Shown here: piece after piece, positions 45,386 through 54,266 of the stretch
Position numbering within the stretch: the first letter of the stretch is position 1
Layout: every line of letters starts with the position of its first letter
Assembly (NCBI RefSeq): GCF_036288925.1
Contig: NZ_CP127167.1
Span: 1,488,001-1,552,000 of the forward strand
Reading direction: 5' to 3'
DNA length: 64,000 nucleotides
Origin: Haemophilus parainfluenzae
Lineage (GTDB): Bacteria; Pseudomonadota; Gammaproteobacteria; Enterobacterales; Pasteurellaceae
Position numbers and translations under genes: made by a program
Notes under the pieces: generated by a model
What the model was told of the DNA's origin: nothing
Databases searched by the model: none
Seen by the model: only the letters and a program-made list of their open reading frames with translations

Positions 45386-46498
45386 ATGCAGTTTGTTGAT
45401 GAATTTCGTGATCCTGAACTGGCTAAAAGTCTGTTGCAGCGATTACAAAAAATAATGGAAAAACAACCGCACTTTACGCCAGAAAATCCGTTATATCTGA
45501 TGGAGGTCTGCGGCGGACATACTCATACCATTTTTAAATTTGGGCTTGATCGTTTATTACCGAAAAGTATCGAATTTATTCACGGTCCAGGCTGCCCAGT
45601 ATGTGTCTTACCGATGGGGCGAATTGATGTCTGTATTGAGATTGCTCGTCGTCCAGAAGTCATTTTCTGTACTTTCGGTGATGCGATGCGAGTGCGCGGA
45701 CGTTTAGGCTCATTATTAGAAGCCAAAGCTCAGGGCGCGGATGTTCGTATCGTTTATTCACCGCTCGATGCATTGAATATCGCATCAAATAATCCAGACA
45801 AAAAAGTCGTATTCTTTTCACTCGGTTTTGAAACGACGATGCCAAGTGCCGCGATTACCTTGCAACAAGCGAAAAAACAGCAGTTAAAAAACTTTTTTGT
45901 GGTATGCCAAAATATTACTATCATCCCGACATTACACAGCTTATTGTCGCAAGGACAAGTAAAAATTGACGGCTTTATTGCGCCCGGTCATGTCAGCATG
46001 GTGATTGGTTCTGAACCTTACCAAGAATTGTGTGACACCTATCATAAGCCTTTTGTGATCACTGGTTTTGAACCTTTAGATATCCTACAAGCAATTTTAA
46101 TGTTGGTAACACAGATTGCTGAACAACGCTGTGAAGTGGAAAACCAGTATAAACGCATTGTGCACCAACATGGCAATCTGTTGGCTCAACAGGCAATAAG
46201 CGAAGTATTCCGCTTGAAAGCCAGCAGCGAATGGCGTGGATTGGGCGAAATTGCCGAATCGGGTGTAGAACTGACAGATGATTATCAATGCTTTGATGCA
46301 GAAGCTCATTTTGCTTGTCAGCCACATCAAGTTGCAGATGATCCTGACTCTCGCTGCGGTGATGTATTAATCGGTAAATGCAAGCCGGCGGATTGCCCAT
46401 TATTTGCTAAAAAATGTAATCCAGACAATGCTTATGGTGCGTTGATGGTGTCTTCCGAAGGGGCATGTGCGGCCTATTATCAATACAGACGAGAATAA
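45386..46498 (+). CDS. hypD: Hydrogenase maturation protein HypD
   Basis: A 370-residue Fe-S protein that, with HypC, is the scaffold for Fe(CN)2CO assembly. Conserved motifs: EVCGGHTHTI near residue 41, GPGCPVCVLP near residue 69, APGHVSMVIG, and the C-terminal 4Fe-4S binding region CGDVLIGKCKPADCPLFAKKC near residue 332. Ten bases after hypB, four bases before hypE. Confidence 0.96.
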   Translation: MQFVDEFRDPELAKSLLQRLQKIMEKQPHFTPENPLYLMEVCGGHTHTIFKFGLDRLLPKSIEFIHGPGCPVCVLPMGRIDVCIEIARRPEVIFCTFGDAMRVRGRLGSLLEAKAQGADVRIVYSPLDALNIASNNPDKKVVFFSLGFETTMPSAAITLQQAKKQQLKNFFVVCQNITIIPTLHSLLSQGQVKIDGFIAPGHVSMVIGSEPYQELCDTYHKPFVITGFEPLDILQAILMLVTQIAEQRCEVENQYKRIVHQHGNLLAQQAISEVFRLKASSEWRGLGEIAESGVELTDDYQCFDAEAHFACQPHQVADDPDSRCGDVLIGKCKPADCPLFAKKCNPDNAYGALMVSSEGACAAYYQYRRE

Positions 46499-46502
46499 AA
46501 CA

Positions 46503-47516
46503 ATGACTGATTTTATTACAATGGCACACGGAAATGGTGGTGCCACAATGCAAGAGTTGATCCGCGATTATTTTGTCGAGGCATTTGATAACCCAATACT
46601 TTCACAAGGCGAAGATCAGGCTCGCATTGCTTTACAAGAGTTGAATGCTTTAGGTGGGACTCTGTCATTTTCTACCGATAGCTTTGTGATTGATCCGATT
46701 TTTTTCCCTGGTGGTGATATCGGCAAATTGGCTGTATGTGGTACAGCTAACGATGTAGCGGTATGTGGTGCTGTACCAAAATATTTATCCTGTGGTTTCA
46801 TTTTGGAAGAAGGTTTACCACTAGAAACTTTAAAAAAATTGATTCAATCCATGGCAAAAGCCTGCCAGTCAGCCGGTATTCAAGTGGTAACCGGTGATAC
46901 CAAAGTGGTACAAAAAGGCGCGATAGATAAAGTGTTTATCAATACGGCAGGCATTGGTGTGATTCCAAACGGACTTGACTGGGGCGTACATCGCATTCAA
47001 CCAGGTGATCAGATTATCGTGAGTGGTACTTTGGGTGATCATGGTGCAACCATTTTGAATTTACGCGAAAATCTCGGTATTCAAACAGATTTATGCAGTG
47101 ATTGTGCCGTGCTTGCCCCGCTTATTGATTGTATTCGTCCGATTGAAGGGGTTAAAGCTGTACGCGATGCAACTCGTGGTGGTGTGAATGCGGTACTTCA
47201 TGAATTTGCACAGGCACAGAAAGTGGGGATTCAAATTGATGAAACGATTTTACCGATTCGTCAGGAAGTACGCGGTATTTGCGAATTACTCGGTTTGGAT
47301 GCATTAAATTTTGCTAATGAAGGTAAATTGGTGATTGTGGTGGATAAAGAAAAAACAGCAGAAATTCTGACCGCACTTCGTCGCCATCCATTAGGTGAAA
47401 ATGCGACCGTAATCGGCGAGGTAACGACTGATGGCAAAGTTCGTGCTGTTGGTCTTTTCGGTCAAAGTCGTTTATTAGACTTACCACGCAACGAACCTTT
47501 ACCACGAATTTGTTAA
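46503..47516 (+). CDS. hypE: Hydrogenase maturation protein HypE
   Basis: About 337 residues, a PurM-like enzyme that dehydrates the thiocarbamate made by HypF to a thiocyanate. It begins MTDFITMAHGNGGATMQELI and ends PRIC, whose C-terminal cysteine is the carbamoyl acceptor. GDTKVVQKGAIDKVFINTAGIGV and RDATRGGVNAVLHE are typical. The start at 46503 is preferred to an open frame 12 codons longer that overlaps hypD. Confidence 0.96.
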   Translation: MTDFITMAHGNGGATMQELIRDYFVEAFDNPILSQGEDQARIALQELNALGGTLSFSTDSFVIDPIFFPGGDIGKLAVCGTANDVAVCGAVPKYLSCGFILEEGLPLETLKKLIQSMAKACQSAGIQVVTGDTKVVQKGAIDKVFINTAGIGVIPNGLDWGVHRIQPGDQIIVSGTLGDHGATILNLRENLGIQTDLCSDCAVLAPLIDCIRPIEGVKAVRDATRGGVNAVLHEFAQAQKVGIQIDETILPIRQEVRGICELLGLDALNFANEGKLVIVVDKEKTAEILTALRRHPLGENATVIGEVTTDGKVRAVGLFGQSRLLDLPRNEPLPRIC

Positions 47517-47519
47517 GCA

Positions 47520-47552
47520 AAAACCGGTTTAATTTAAAATTAAACCGGTTTT
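47520..47552. terminator. Terminator after hypE
   Basis: AAAACCGGTTTAATTT and AAATTAAACCGGTTTT form a nearly perfect 15-bp stem with almost no loop, suiting both convergent genes. Confidence 0.88.
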
Positions 47553-47583
47553 AGTTTATCAATTGATATATAGAGAAGAGTGA

Positions 47584-47907
47584 TTATTTTTTCCAAATAA
47601 CGTGGAATTCACGATCTTCTTCTCGGTGTGAAATTAAGAATTTTGCAAACACATCATCCATTTCATCTTTCTCATTCACTAACCCTACCCAAACTTCAGC
47701 AAAAGCGTCAGGATCGATTAACACCCCAATTTCTTGTTCCCAATCGTCTGCTGTTTCGACAAACTCGACAGCTCCACGATCTTCAAATTGCAGATTGAAT
47801 AGCATAATATCAGCGGGATCGAGATTTTCACCTGCCATCTCTAAGAAAATATCATAAGCAAGATCAATCGCTGCATCGGGATCGAGTTTTTGAATATCAG
47901 TTGTCAT
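47584..47907 (-). CDS. Putative double-stranded DNA mimic protein (HI1450 family, DUF440)
   Basis: A 107-residue, strongly acidic protein ([25 protein letters not shown]) of the DUF440 family. The H. influenzae member, HI1450, was proposed from its structure to imitate DNA and bind an HU-like protein. The start at 47907 (MTTDIQKL) follows GAAGGAAAA; the open frame 19 codons longer is rejected. It is followed on the plus side by an IS element that split the hairpin lying upstream of this gene. Confidence 0.85.
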   Translation of the reverse strand: MTTDIQKLDPDAAIDLAYDIFLEMAGENLDPADIMLFNLQFEDRGAVEFVETADDWEQEIGVLIDPDAFAEVWVGLVNEKDEMDDVFAKFLISHREEDREFHVIWKK

Positions 47908-47962
47908 TGGGTTTTCCTTCATTAAGTCAATTGTGCGTATGATACCGCAAGAAATACAAAAC

Positions 47963-47979
47963 AAAAAGTGCGGTCAAAT
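47963..47979. repeat. Left half of an uptake-signal hairpin split by the IS
   Basis: AAAAAGTGCGGTC (47963-47975) would pair with GGCCGCACTTATTTTT at 49240-49255. The IS lies in the loop. See the IS entry and findings. Confidence 0.75.
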
Positions 47980-48005
47980 TGATCTGACCCCAAAAAGTTA
48001 GACTG

Positions 48006-48827
48006 TTATTTAAAGGATTGTTTTCGATATTGTATCGGACTCAGTCCTTTTAATTTTAGTTGAATCCGTCGATGATTATAGTAATCCAAATAATCTCTGA
48101 CAGCATCAACTATCTCTTCTTTTGTTTTAAATTCCCGACCATAAAAACATTCCGTTTTTAATCGCCCAAAGAAACTTTCCATTGCGGCATTGTCCAAGCA
48201 ATTCCCTTTTCTCGACATACTTTGAATGATGCCATGTTCAGCTAAAATTCGACGATAAGCTACCATTTGATATTGCCATCCCTGGTCTGAATGTAAAATG
48301 ACACCACAAGCTTTATTTAATCCTTTGACGGCTTGCATTAACATGTCCTCTACTTGCGCCCAATTTGGGGAATAGCTGAGATTATAGGAGACTATCTCAT
48401 TGTTAAATAAGTCTAAAATTGGAGATAAATAGACTTTACTCCCATCTTTCGCCTTAAACTCGGTGATATCTGTCACCCATTTTTGTTTCGGGGCCGTTGC
48501 ACTAAAATCGCGTTCAAGATGATTCGGTGCAATTACCCCTATCGTGCCTCGATAGGTGGTAAATTTCTTGCTTTTTCTTGACCGCACTTGAAGCCCAAGT
48601 GTCTGCATTAAACGTTGAACTTTTTTATGATTCACGCCTGGCAAGCTGGCATGAACACGTCGGTAGCCATAATCAGGATGATTGGCTTTGATGCGTTTAA
48701 TGGCCTTTTTCAGCTCCTCATCCTTATCCGGTTTAATCTGAAGTTTCGCAAAAAACGTACTACGCGCTAACTGTGCAAAGCCTAAAAGCCATTTTAACGG
48801 ATAGCGTGTTCTTAACCTTTGGATAAT
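48006..48827 (-). CDS. IS3-family transposase OrfB (DDE integrase domain)
   Basis: The catalytic part of the transposase. The triad is visible as WVTDITEF (first Asp), LHSDQGWQYQ (second Asp) and LDNAAMESFFGRLKTE (Glu). The open frame continues upstream past 48890 in the -1 frame relative to orfA, so the functional product is normally an OrfAB fusion by -1 frameshift. The classic A6G slippery run is not seen at the overlap; an ATT at 48827, as used in some IS3 elements, is used here as a provisional start (about 273 residues). The tail YYNHRRIQLKLKGLSPIQYR is typical. Confidence 0.85.
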   Translation of the reverse strand: MIQRLRTRYPLKWLLGFAQLARSTFFAKLQIKPDKDEELKKAIKRIKANHPDYGYRRVHASLPGVNHKKVQRLMQTLGLQVRSRKSKKFTTYRGTIGVIAPNHLERDFSATAPKQKWVTDITEFKAKDGSKVYLSPILDLFNNEIVSYNLSYSPNWAQVEDMLMQAVKGLNKACGVILHSDQGWQYQMVAYRRILAEHGIIQSMSRKGNCLDNAAMESFFGRLKTECFYGREFKTKEEIVDAVRDYLDYYNHRRIQLKLKGLSPIQYRKQSFK

Positions 48828-49165
48828 TTCCGTTGCTCGGCTTCGTCCTGAAGTCTGAGCCTTCTCAACTCCTTTAGGTAGGCTACCTCCGCTTCAAGCT
48901 GTAAAATTCTCAGGCGTAAACGGTCTTCTTCAGTTTTGGGTGGCGGTGGCATTCTGGCATATTTAGGTTTCATAGGCGGTCGTCCTGATGGTTTACGGGG
49001 AATAAGTCCCTTTATGCCACTTTTTTCAAACCGTTTCAACCATGTCCCGACTAGGGCGTTGGAAGGAATATTGTAAAAACGAGCTGCTTCTCTAATACTC
49101 ATTTTTCCATTCAAAATAGGTTGAAGAATTTGTAATTTAAATTCGATTGTGTAGTGTTTACCCAT
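48812..49165 (-). CDS. IS3-family transposase OrfA (HTH)
   Basis: A 117-residue OrfA. The helix-turn-helix is in MSIREAARFYNIPSNALVGTWLKRF, followed by a leucine-zipper-like region (LRLRILQLEAEVAYLKELRRLRL). It recognises the IS ends. The ATG at 49165 is preferred to a longer frame that begins in the terminal repeat region. Its stop lies inside orfB. Confidence 0.85.
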   Translation of the reverse strand: MGKHYTIEFKLQILQPILNGKMSIREAARFYNIPSNALVGTWLKRFEKSGIKGLIPRKPSGRPPMKPKYARMPPPPKTEEDRLRLRILQLEAEVAYLKELRRLRLQDEAEQRKLSKG

Positions 49166-49266
49166 AAAAAATCTGCACCTCAATTGTTGGTTTGTTGAGT
49201 CCAACTTTTGGGGTGCAGATCAAATTTATCATTATTTTTGGCCGCACTTATTTTTAGTTGCCGTAA

Positions 49267-51906
49267 TTAGCCCGTATTCCGCATACCTGCGGCAATACCT
49301 GTGATGGTAATCATCAAGGCTTGTTCGACATCAGGGCTTGGGTTTTCAGGCGATTCACGGAAACGGCGGAGCAATTCCACTTGAAGGAGATTGAGTGGAT
49401 CCGTATAAACATTACGTAACGCAATAGAATCGGCGATCCATGGCAAGTCCGCCATTAATTCATCTTTGTGAGAAAGCGAAAGCACGGTTTTAATATCTGC
49501 ATTCAGTTGGTTACGCAGATTCTCACCTAAGTACCAAAGCTCTTTTTTCACTAAGTTATGATCATATTGCTCTGAAAGCCAAGTATCGGTTTTACTGAAC
49601 ACCATTTCTAACATGCCTACACGAGTAGAGAAGAATGGCCACGCTTTACACATTTCTTCAATAATATGACCTTTGCCTTCATCCACAATTTTTTGAATTG
49701 CCGCCCCTGCACCAAGCCATGCTGGTAGCATTAAACGGTTTTGCATCCAAGCAAAAATCCATGGAATGGCACGTAAGCTTTCTACGCCACCATTTGGATT
49801 ACGTTTTGCAGGGCGAGATCCAAGTGGTAGTTTAGACAGTTCTTGTTCCGGTGTAGCACTGCGGAAATAAGGCACGAAGTCTTTATCTCCACGAACAACA
49901 CGACGGTAAATGTCACATGAAGTAACGGAAAGCTCATCCATGACCGCACGCCATTCTGCTTTTGGTTCTGGTGGTGGAAGTAAGTTTGCTTCTAAAATTG
50001 CACTCGCGTAAAGATCAAAGGTTTCAACTGCGACTTCAGGTAAACCCAGTTTAAAGCGGATCATTTCCCCTTGTTCAGTCACACGTAAACCATTTTTGAG
50101 TGAACGTGGAGGTTGAGAAAGTAATGCTGCATGTGCAGGTGCACCACCTCGACCGATTGTACCGCCACGACCATGGAATAAAGTGAGTTCAATACCCAGT
50201 TCTTCGGTTAAATTGACTAATGCTTCTTGTGCACGATATTGTGCCCATGAAGCTGCCATCATTCCCGCATCTTTGGCTGAGTCAGAATAACCAATCATCA
50301 CCATTTGATGATTGTTAATCACGCCACGATACCAACCAATATTAAACAATTGACGCATGACACCTTCAGAGGCATCTAAGTCATCTAAGGTTTCAAAGAG
50401 TGGTACGACAGGAATGTGATAAGGCACGCCCGCTTCTTTTAATAATAAATGCACAGCAAGCACATCAGAGGCACTTCTTGCCATTGAAATAATATAGCAA
50501 GCAATCACGCCTTGTTTTTGTTGGGCAATGACTTTGCAAGTCTCTAAAATCTCTTGGGTTTCAGCAGACGGCTCCCAATGGGCTGGAATTAATGGACGGC
50601 GAGAATTTAATTCACGAACCAAGAAAGATTGTTTTTCTGCTTCGCTCCATTGTGCATAATCACCAATGCCAAGATAACGGGTGATTTCAGCAATCGCATC
50701 GGTATGACGCGTGCTTTCTTGACGGATATCCATTTGTGAAAGGGTGACCCCAAAACAGCGAATACGGTGCAAAATATCCAATAAGGATCCATTGGCAATA
50801 ATACGCATGCCACACGCCATTAATGATTGATAGCAATCATAGAGCGGTTCCCAAAGTTGATTATCTTCCATGATGATATCCGCCTGACTTACACGAGGCG
50901 GACGATTTGCCATGCAATCTTCAAAGTAATCAAGAGTCCCGATAAGTTTTTCACGAAGTTGTTTGACCACAAAACGATAAGGCTCTAAATGTTCACCATA
51001 TTTTGCGGTAAAGTCTGGTGTGCATTTCACCATGGATAATTCATCGGCAAGAGATTTGATGTCATTTAAGAATAAATCCGCTGCTTTCCAACGAGCAAGA
51101 TAGAGCACTTGTTGGGTTATTTTTGAGGTGACAAACGGGTTACCATCACGGTCACCGCCCATCCAAGAAGAAATTCGGACAGGACGTAAGCCCACAGGTA
51201 AGTCGTAGCCTAAGAATTCACGAGAATGTTCATTTAATTGACGTAAGAATTCCGGCACGCCTTGCCATAGGCTATTTTCGATCATGGCATAGCCCCATTT
51301 TGCTTCATCGAATGGCGTCGGGCGAACAGTGCGGATCTCATTAGTGTGCCACGCTTCAGCAATTAAACGAAGTAGCAATCGTTCAATAATACCGCGTTCT
51401 TTAGGCGTTAAATCATCGTGCTCTAATTTGCTTAAGCATTTATTGATCTCAACGTGTTTATGGACTAAAGAACGACGTGTAGTTTCGGTTGGATGTGCCG
51501 TTAATACAAGCTCAATGAGCAAGTTTTCAATGGTTTTGTAAACCTCTTCTTTTGAGGCATTTTGTGCTTTTAAGCGTTGAAATAAAGCACTTAATGAACG
51601 GTTAGAGGATTGTAAATCTTTATGTTGGCGAGAGACCGTTTGGTATTGTTCAGCGATATTTGTTAAGTTAAGAAAATGGCTGAATGCACGCGCAACGGGA
51701 ATAATGTTTTCGTTAGAAATGGTGGAAAGAGTATCCAACAATGTTTTACGCGCTTGGCTATCGCCCGCTCGAGATTGTTTGGATAATTGGCGAACCTTTT
51801 CAATCAAGGTAAGAATGTCTTCGCCTTGCGCATCATTAATGGTTTCTCCAAGAAAACGCCCTAACATATTAATATTATGGCGGAGAGTGCGATACTCATT
51901 AGTCAT
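49267..51906 (-). CDS. ppc: Phosphoenolpyruvate carboxylase
   Basis: About 879 residues, the cytosolic enzyme that makes oxaloacetate from phosphoenolpyruvate and bicarbonate. Catalytic segments: [16 protein letters not shown] near residue 136, [11 protein letters not shown] near residue 255, [18 protein letters not shown] near residue 540 and [19 protein letters not shown] near residue 575; the C-terminus [10 protein letters not shown] is the usual regulatory end. The ATG at 51906 (MTNEYRTL) follows CGGAG; an open frame 23 codons longer is rejected. Its downstream terminator hairpin was split by the IS. Confidence 0.97.
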   Translation of the reverse strand: MTNEYRTLRHNINMLGRFLGETINDAQGEDILTLIEKVRQLSKQSRAGDSQARKTLLDTLSTISNENIIPVARAFSHFLNLTNIAEQYQTVSRQHKDLQSSNRSLSALFQRLKAQNASKEEVYKTIENLLIELVLTAHPTETTRRSLVHKHVEINKCLSKLEHDDLTPKERGIIERLLLRLIAEAWHTNEIRTVRPTPFDEAKWGYAMIENSLWQGVPEFLRQLNEHSREFLGYDLPVGLRPVRISSWMGGDRDGNPFVTSKITQQVLYLARWKAADLFLNDIKSLADELSMVKCTPDFTAKYGEHLEPYRFVVKQLREKLIGTLDYFEDCMANRPPRVSQADIIMEDNQLWEPLYDCYQSLMACGMRIIANGSLLDILHRIRCFGVTLSQMDIRQESTRHTDAIAEITRYLGIGDYAQWSEAEKQSFLVRELNSRRPLIPAHWEPSAETQEILETCKVIAQQKQGVIACYIISMARSASDVLAVHLLLKEAGVPYHIPVVPLFETLDDLDASEGVMRQLFNIGWYRGVINNHQMVMIGYSDSAKDAGMMAASWAQYRAQEALVNLTEELGIELTLFHGRGGTIGRGGAPAHAALLSQPPRSLKNGLRVTEQGEMIRFKLGLPEVAVETFDLYASAILEANLLPPPEPKAEWRAVMDELSVTSCDIYRRVVRGDKDFVPYFRSATPEQELSKLPLGSRPAKRNPNGGVESLRAIPWIFAWMQNRLMLPAWLGAGAAIQKIVDEGKGHIIEEMCKAWPFFSTRVGMLEMVFSKTDTWLSEQYDHNLVKKELWYLGENLRNQLNADIKTVLSLSHKDELMADLPWIADSIALRNVYTDPLNLLQVELLRRFRESPENPSPDVEQALMITITGIAAGMRNTG

Positions 51907-52031
51907 ATGAACTCCGATAAAGAAAAATAAAATAAAACCAGGAGAGATATAACCAAAAATATGTATCGGGATCAAATGCTATACGTCGAAAACTTGTATT
52001 AAATCAAAAAAGCTGAAAATAAGTAAAAAAA

Positions 52032-52072
52032 GACCGCACTTTTTTAGATAAAATTTAAAGTGCGGTCAAAAA
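52032..52072 (-). terminator. Uptake-signal hairpin terminator of purR
   Basis: GACCGCACTTT (52032-52042) and AAAGTGCGGTC (52057-52067) form a perfect 11-bp stem with T-run on the minus strand, between purR and ppc. Confidence 0.88.
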
Positions 52073-52081
52073 ATTTAATGT

Positions 52082-53092
52082 TTATGCAAGTGTACGGACT
52101 GATTTTCGTAGTACCAATTCTGGATGGATCGCAATACGATGTTTTTCGTGGCTGTCGTTATCTTTATTGGCGATTCGTTCAAATAACAGATTAACCGCCT
52201 GTGCACCTAAACGTGATTTAGATTGGTGAATCGTGGTGAGTGGCGGTGCATAGAAACGTGATGAGTGAATATTGTCATAGCCAATAATCGAAATATCATC
52301 AGGCACGCGCAAGCCTTTTTCTGTAATAGCAGAAATTGCACCTAATGCCATCACATCATTACAGCAGAAGACAGCAGTAGGTAGGCTGTCTTGTACGAGA
52401 ATTTTATTCATACACTCGTAACCATCTTCAGGCTCGAAGAAACCTTCCATAATCCAATTTTCATGAATTGGCAGATTGGCTTCATTCATGGCTTTCACAA
52501 AACCTTCATAACGTGTTCTTGCGGTAGTTTTATCCAATTCCCCCGCAATAAGACCAATGGCTTTATGACCACAATCAATTAAGTGCTTAGTCGCAATATA
52601 TCCGCCCGTAGAGCTATTATCTTCAATGACATCTGTATCAGTATTAGGCCCCCAGTCCATTACAACCATTGGTATGTCAGCTGCGTTAGAAAGGATATCA
52701 AGTGAATGGGATGTATATTCAGAACACATGACTAATAAGCCATCTACACGTTTTTTGGCAAGCATGTCTAAATGGTTTTTAATCTTTTCTGGATCATTTT
52801 GTGTGTTACATAAAAACAATGAATAGCTTTGGCGATAACAATGATCTTCAACGGCATGAATGATTTCAGCAAAATAAGGGGATTCACTAGTGGTAACAAT
52901 CATCCCAATAGATTTTGTCGTATTGACTTTCAAACTCCGCGCAACAGCACTAGGTGAATATTTCAAGTTTTTAATGGCTTGCATCACCGCTTCTTCGGTT
53001 TCTTTTGCTACAAAACGGGTTTTATTAATTACATGGGAAACTGTGGTAGTTGAAACACCAGCCATCTTCGCGACATCTTTAATTGTTGCCAT
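52082..53092 (-). CDS. purR: Purine repressor PurR
   Basis: A 336-residue LacI-family repressor that binds purine-gene operators with hypoxanthine or guanine as corepressor. N-terminal [23 protein letters not shown], hinge helix near 48-56 ([10 protein letters not shown]), then a periplasmic-binding-protein-like effector domain ([44 protein letters not shown]). Full length. No PUR box was recognised in the window. Divergent from the ynhF-like gene, which also neighbours purR in enterobacteria. Confidence 0.95.
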   Translation of the reverse strand: MATIKDVAKMAGVSTTTVSHVINKTRFVAKETEEAVMQAIKNLKYSPSAVARSLKVNTTKSIGMIVTTSESPYFAEIIHAVEDHCYRQSYSLFLCNTQNDPEKIKNHLDMLAKKRVDGLLVMCSEYTSHSLDILSNAADIPMVVMDWGPNTDTDVIEDNSSTGGYIATKHLIDCGHKAIGLIAGELDKTTARTRYEGFVKAMNEANLPIHENWIMEGFFEPEDGYECMNKILVQDSLPTAVFCCNDVMALGAISAITEKGLRVPDDISIIGYDNIHSSRFYAPPLTTIHQSKSRLGAQAVNLLFERIANKDNDSHEKHRIAIHPELVLRKSVRTLA

Positions 53093-53227
53093 AATTTTGC
53101 CTCTAGAAAATTTTTTCTATTATAAAGATTGAAACTAAAGAGGTTAAGCAGATTATAAAAATTTTTTGAAAAAACGTACTTTATTGTTAGAATAGGATAT
53201 CTTTAACTAAACAAGTGGGAAATTAAA

Positions 53228-53308
53228 ATGGGTGATTTTGGTTACGCGATGCTAACAGTAGTACTTTCTTTAAGTGTTGTAGTTGGTTTAGCTGTTGCAA
53301 TTTTTTAA
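53228..53308 (+). CDS. ynhF: YnhF-like small membrane protein (26 aa)
   Basis: A micro-ORF that encodes MGDFGYAMLTVVLSLSVV and eight more residues, one hydrophobic helix. E. coli has the membrane protein YnhF (29 residues) next to purR, and this one has similar size, topology and position. A weak GTGGGAAATT sits upstream, and a strong uptake-signal terminator follows 25 bases after the stop. Function unknown. Confidence 0.75.
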   Translation: MGDFGYAMLTVVLSLSVVVGLAVAIF

Positions 53309-53331
53309 TAGAAAGAAAAACATATTTAGGA

Positions 53332-53370
53332 TTAACCGCGCTTTAAGCAATTAAAGTGCGGTTATTTTTT
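53332..53370 (+). terminator. Uptake-signal-like terminator after the ynhF-like gene
   Basis: TTAACCGCGCTTTAA and TTAAAGTGCGGTTA pair (one G-U) around a 4-base loop, followed by T7. The left arm has a single change from the uptake signal. Confidence 0.88.
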
Positions 53371-53484
53371 TGGTTGTTTTTTGTCTCCGAGCTAAAAGCA
53401 ATGCCAACTGGCTATTTCTTTAGTATAATTTGCAACTATTTTCGTTTGTTGCAATCAAAATAACGCAAAAACTAAATTGAGATA

Positions 53485-54258
53485 ATGATGAATAAATATT
53501 TGATTTCACTAGATAAAGATGTTCAGCGTCGTGAGCTGTTTTTTGCTCAACCTGATACCGCCGATTTTGCTGTATTTTCAGCGATTAATACCATGCAAAA
53601 AGAGTGGGATGAATTGGCTGAAGTATTCAATCCAACGAAGTTTGAACAGCATTATGGACGCAACGTCACAAAAGGCGAAATTGGTTGTACATTAAGCCAT
53701 TTAGCGGTTTATCGTCAGATCGTAGAAGATCAAAATGTGACGGAAAATGACTATGCGTTAGTCTGTGAAGATGATGCGTTATTTAACGCTAATTTATCGC
53801 CAAACACAACCGCACTTTTAACCGAAAAATGCGATGCAGATATTGTATTAATCGGGCAGTCAAAAATTGCGGAATTTGATGATGTGGAATTGGAAATTAA
53901 TTATCCGACAACCTTCTCATTTTTACGTCAAACAGTGGGTGATGTCACCGTAGCTTACCCATATAAAAGTTATTTTGCAGGCACGGTAGCATACTTAATT
54001 AAAAAATCAGCGGCACGTGCATTTTTAAAGCAACTCAAACAAGAAAAGCCGTTTTGGCTGGCTGATGATTTCTTATTATTTGAAACCCAATTCCAAATCA
54101 ATAACAATGTGGTTCGTCCGCTTGTGGCCATTGAAAATCCACAGTTAGTGAGTAATTTGGAAGCGATTCGTGGTTCAAAATCTAATAATTTAGTAAAGAA
54201 ATTAATGAAATATCCGCTCAAAAAAATCTTAGCGGTGAAAAAGAATTTAGGAAAATAA
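53485..54258 (+). CDS. Glycosyltransferase family 25 (lipooligosaccharide biosynthesis)
   Basis: A 257-residue GT25-family enzyme, like the galactosyl/glucosyltransferases that build Haemophilus lipooligosaccharide. Conserved: [15 protein letters not shown] at the N-terminus, [20 protein letters not shown] near residue 73, and the acidic metal-binding VCEDDALF near residue 95. A polybasic C-terminus could attach it to the membrane. It is first of a four-gene LOS cluster that resembles the lsg locus of H. influenzae; the sugar transferred is not known. Two adjacent ATGs are possible starts. Confidence 0.83.
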   Translation: MMNKYLISLDKDVQRRELFFAQPDTADFAVFSAINTMQKEWDELAEVFNPTKFEQHYGRNVTKGEIGCTLSHLAVYRQIVEDQNVTENDYALVCEDDALFNANLSPNTTALLTEKCDADIVLIGQSKIAEFDDVELEINYPTTFSFLRQTVGDVTVAYPYKSYFAGTVAYLIKKSAARAFLKQLKQEKPFWLADDFLLFETQFQINNNVVRPLVAIENPQLVSNLEAIRGSKSNNLVKKLMKYPLKKILAVKKNLGK

Positions 54259-54266
54259 CGTAAAAA

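Larger units (their letters stand above)
47980..49222 (-). mobile_element. IS3-family insertion sequence, 1243 bp
   Basis: Terminal inverted repeats start TGATCTGACCCCAAAAAGTT at 47980 and, read inward from 49222, TGATCTGCACCCCAAAAGTT. AAT flanks both sides (47977-47979 and 49223-49225), a 3-bp target duplication as in the IS150 group. It carries orfA and orfB in two frames with a DDE catalytic triad. It looks intact. An exact uptake signal (48581-48589) sits inside orfB. Confidence 0.9.
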
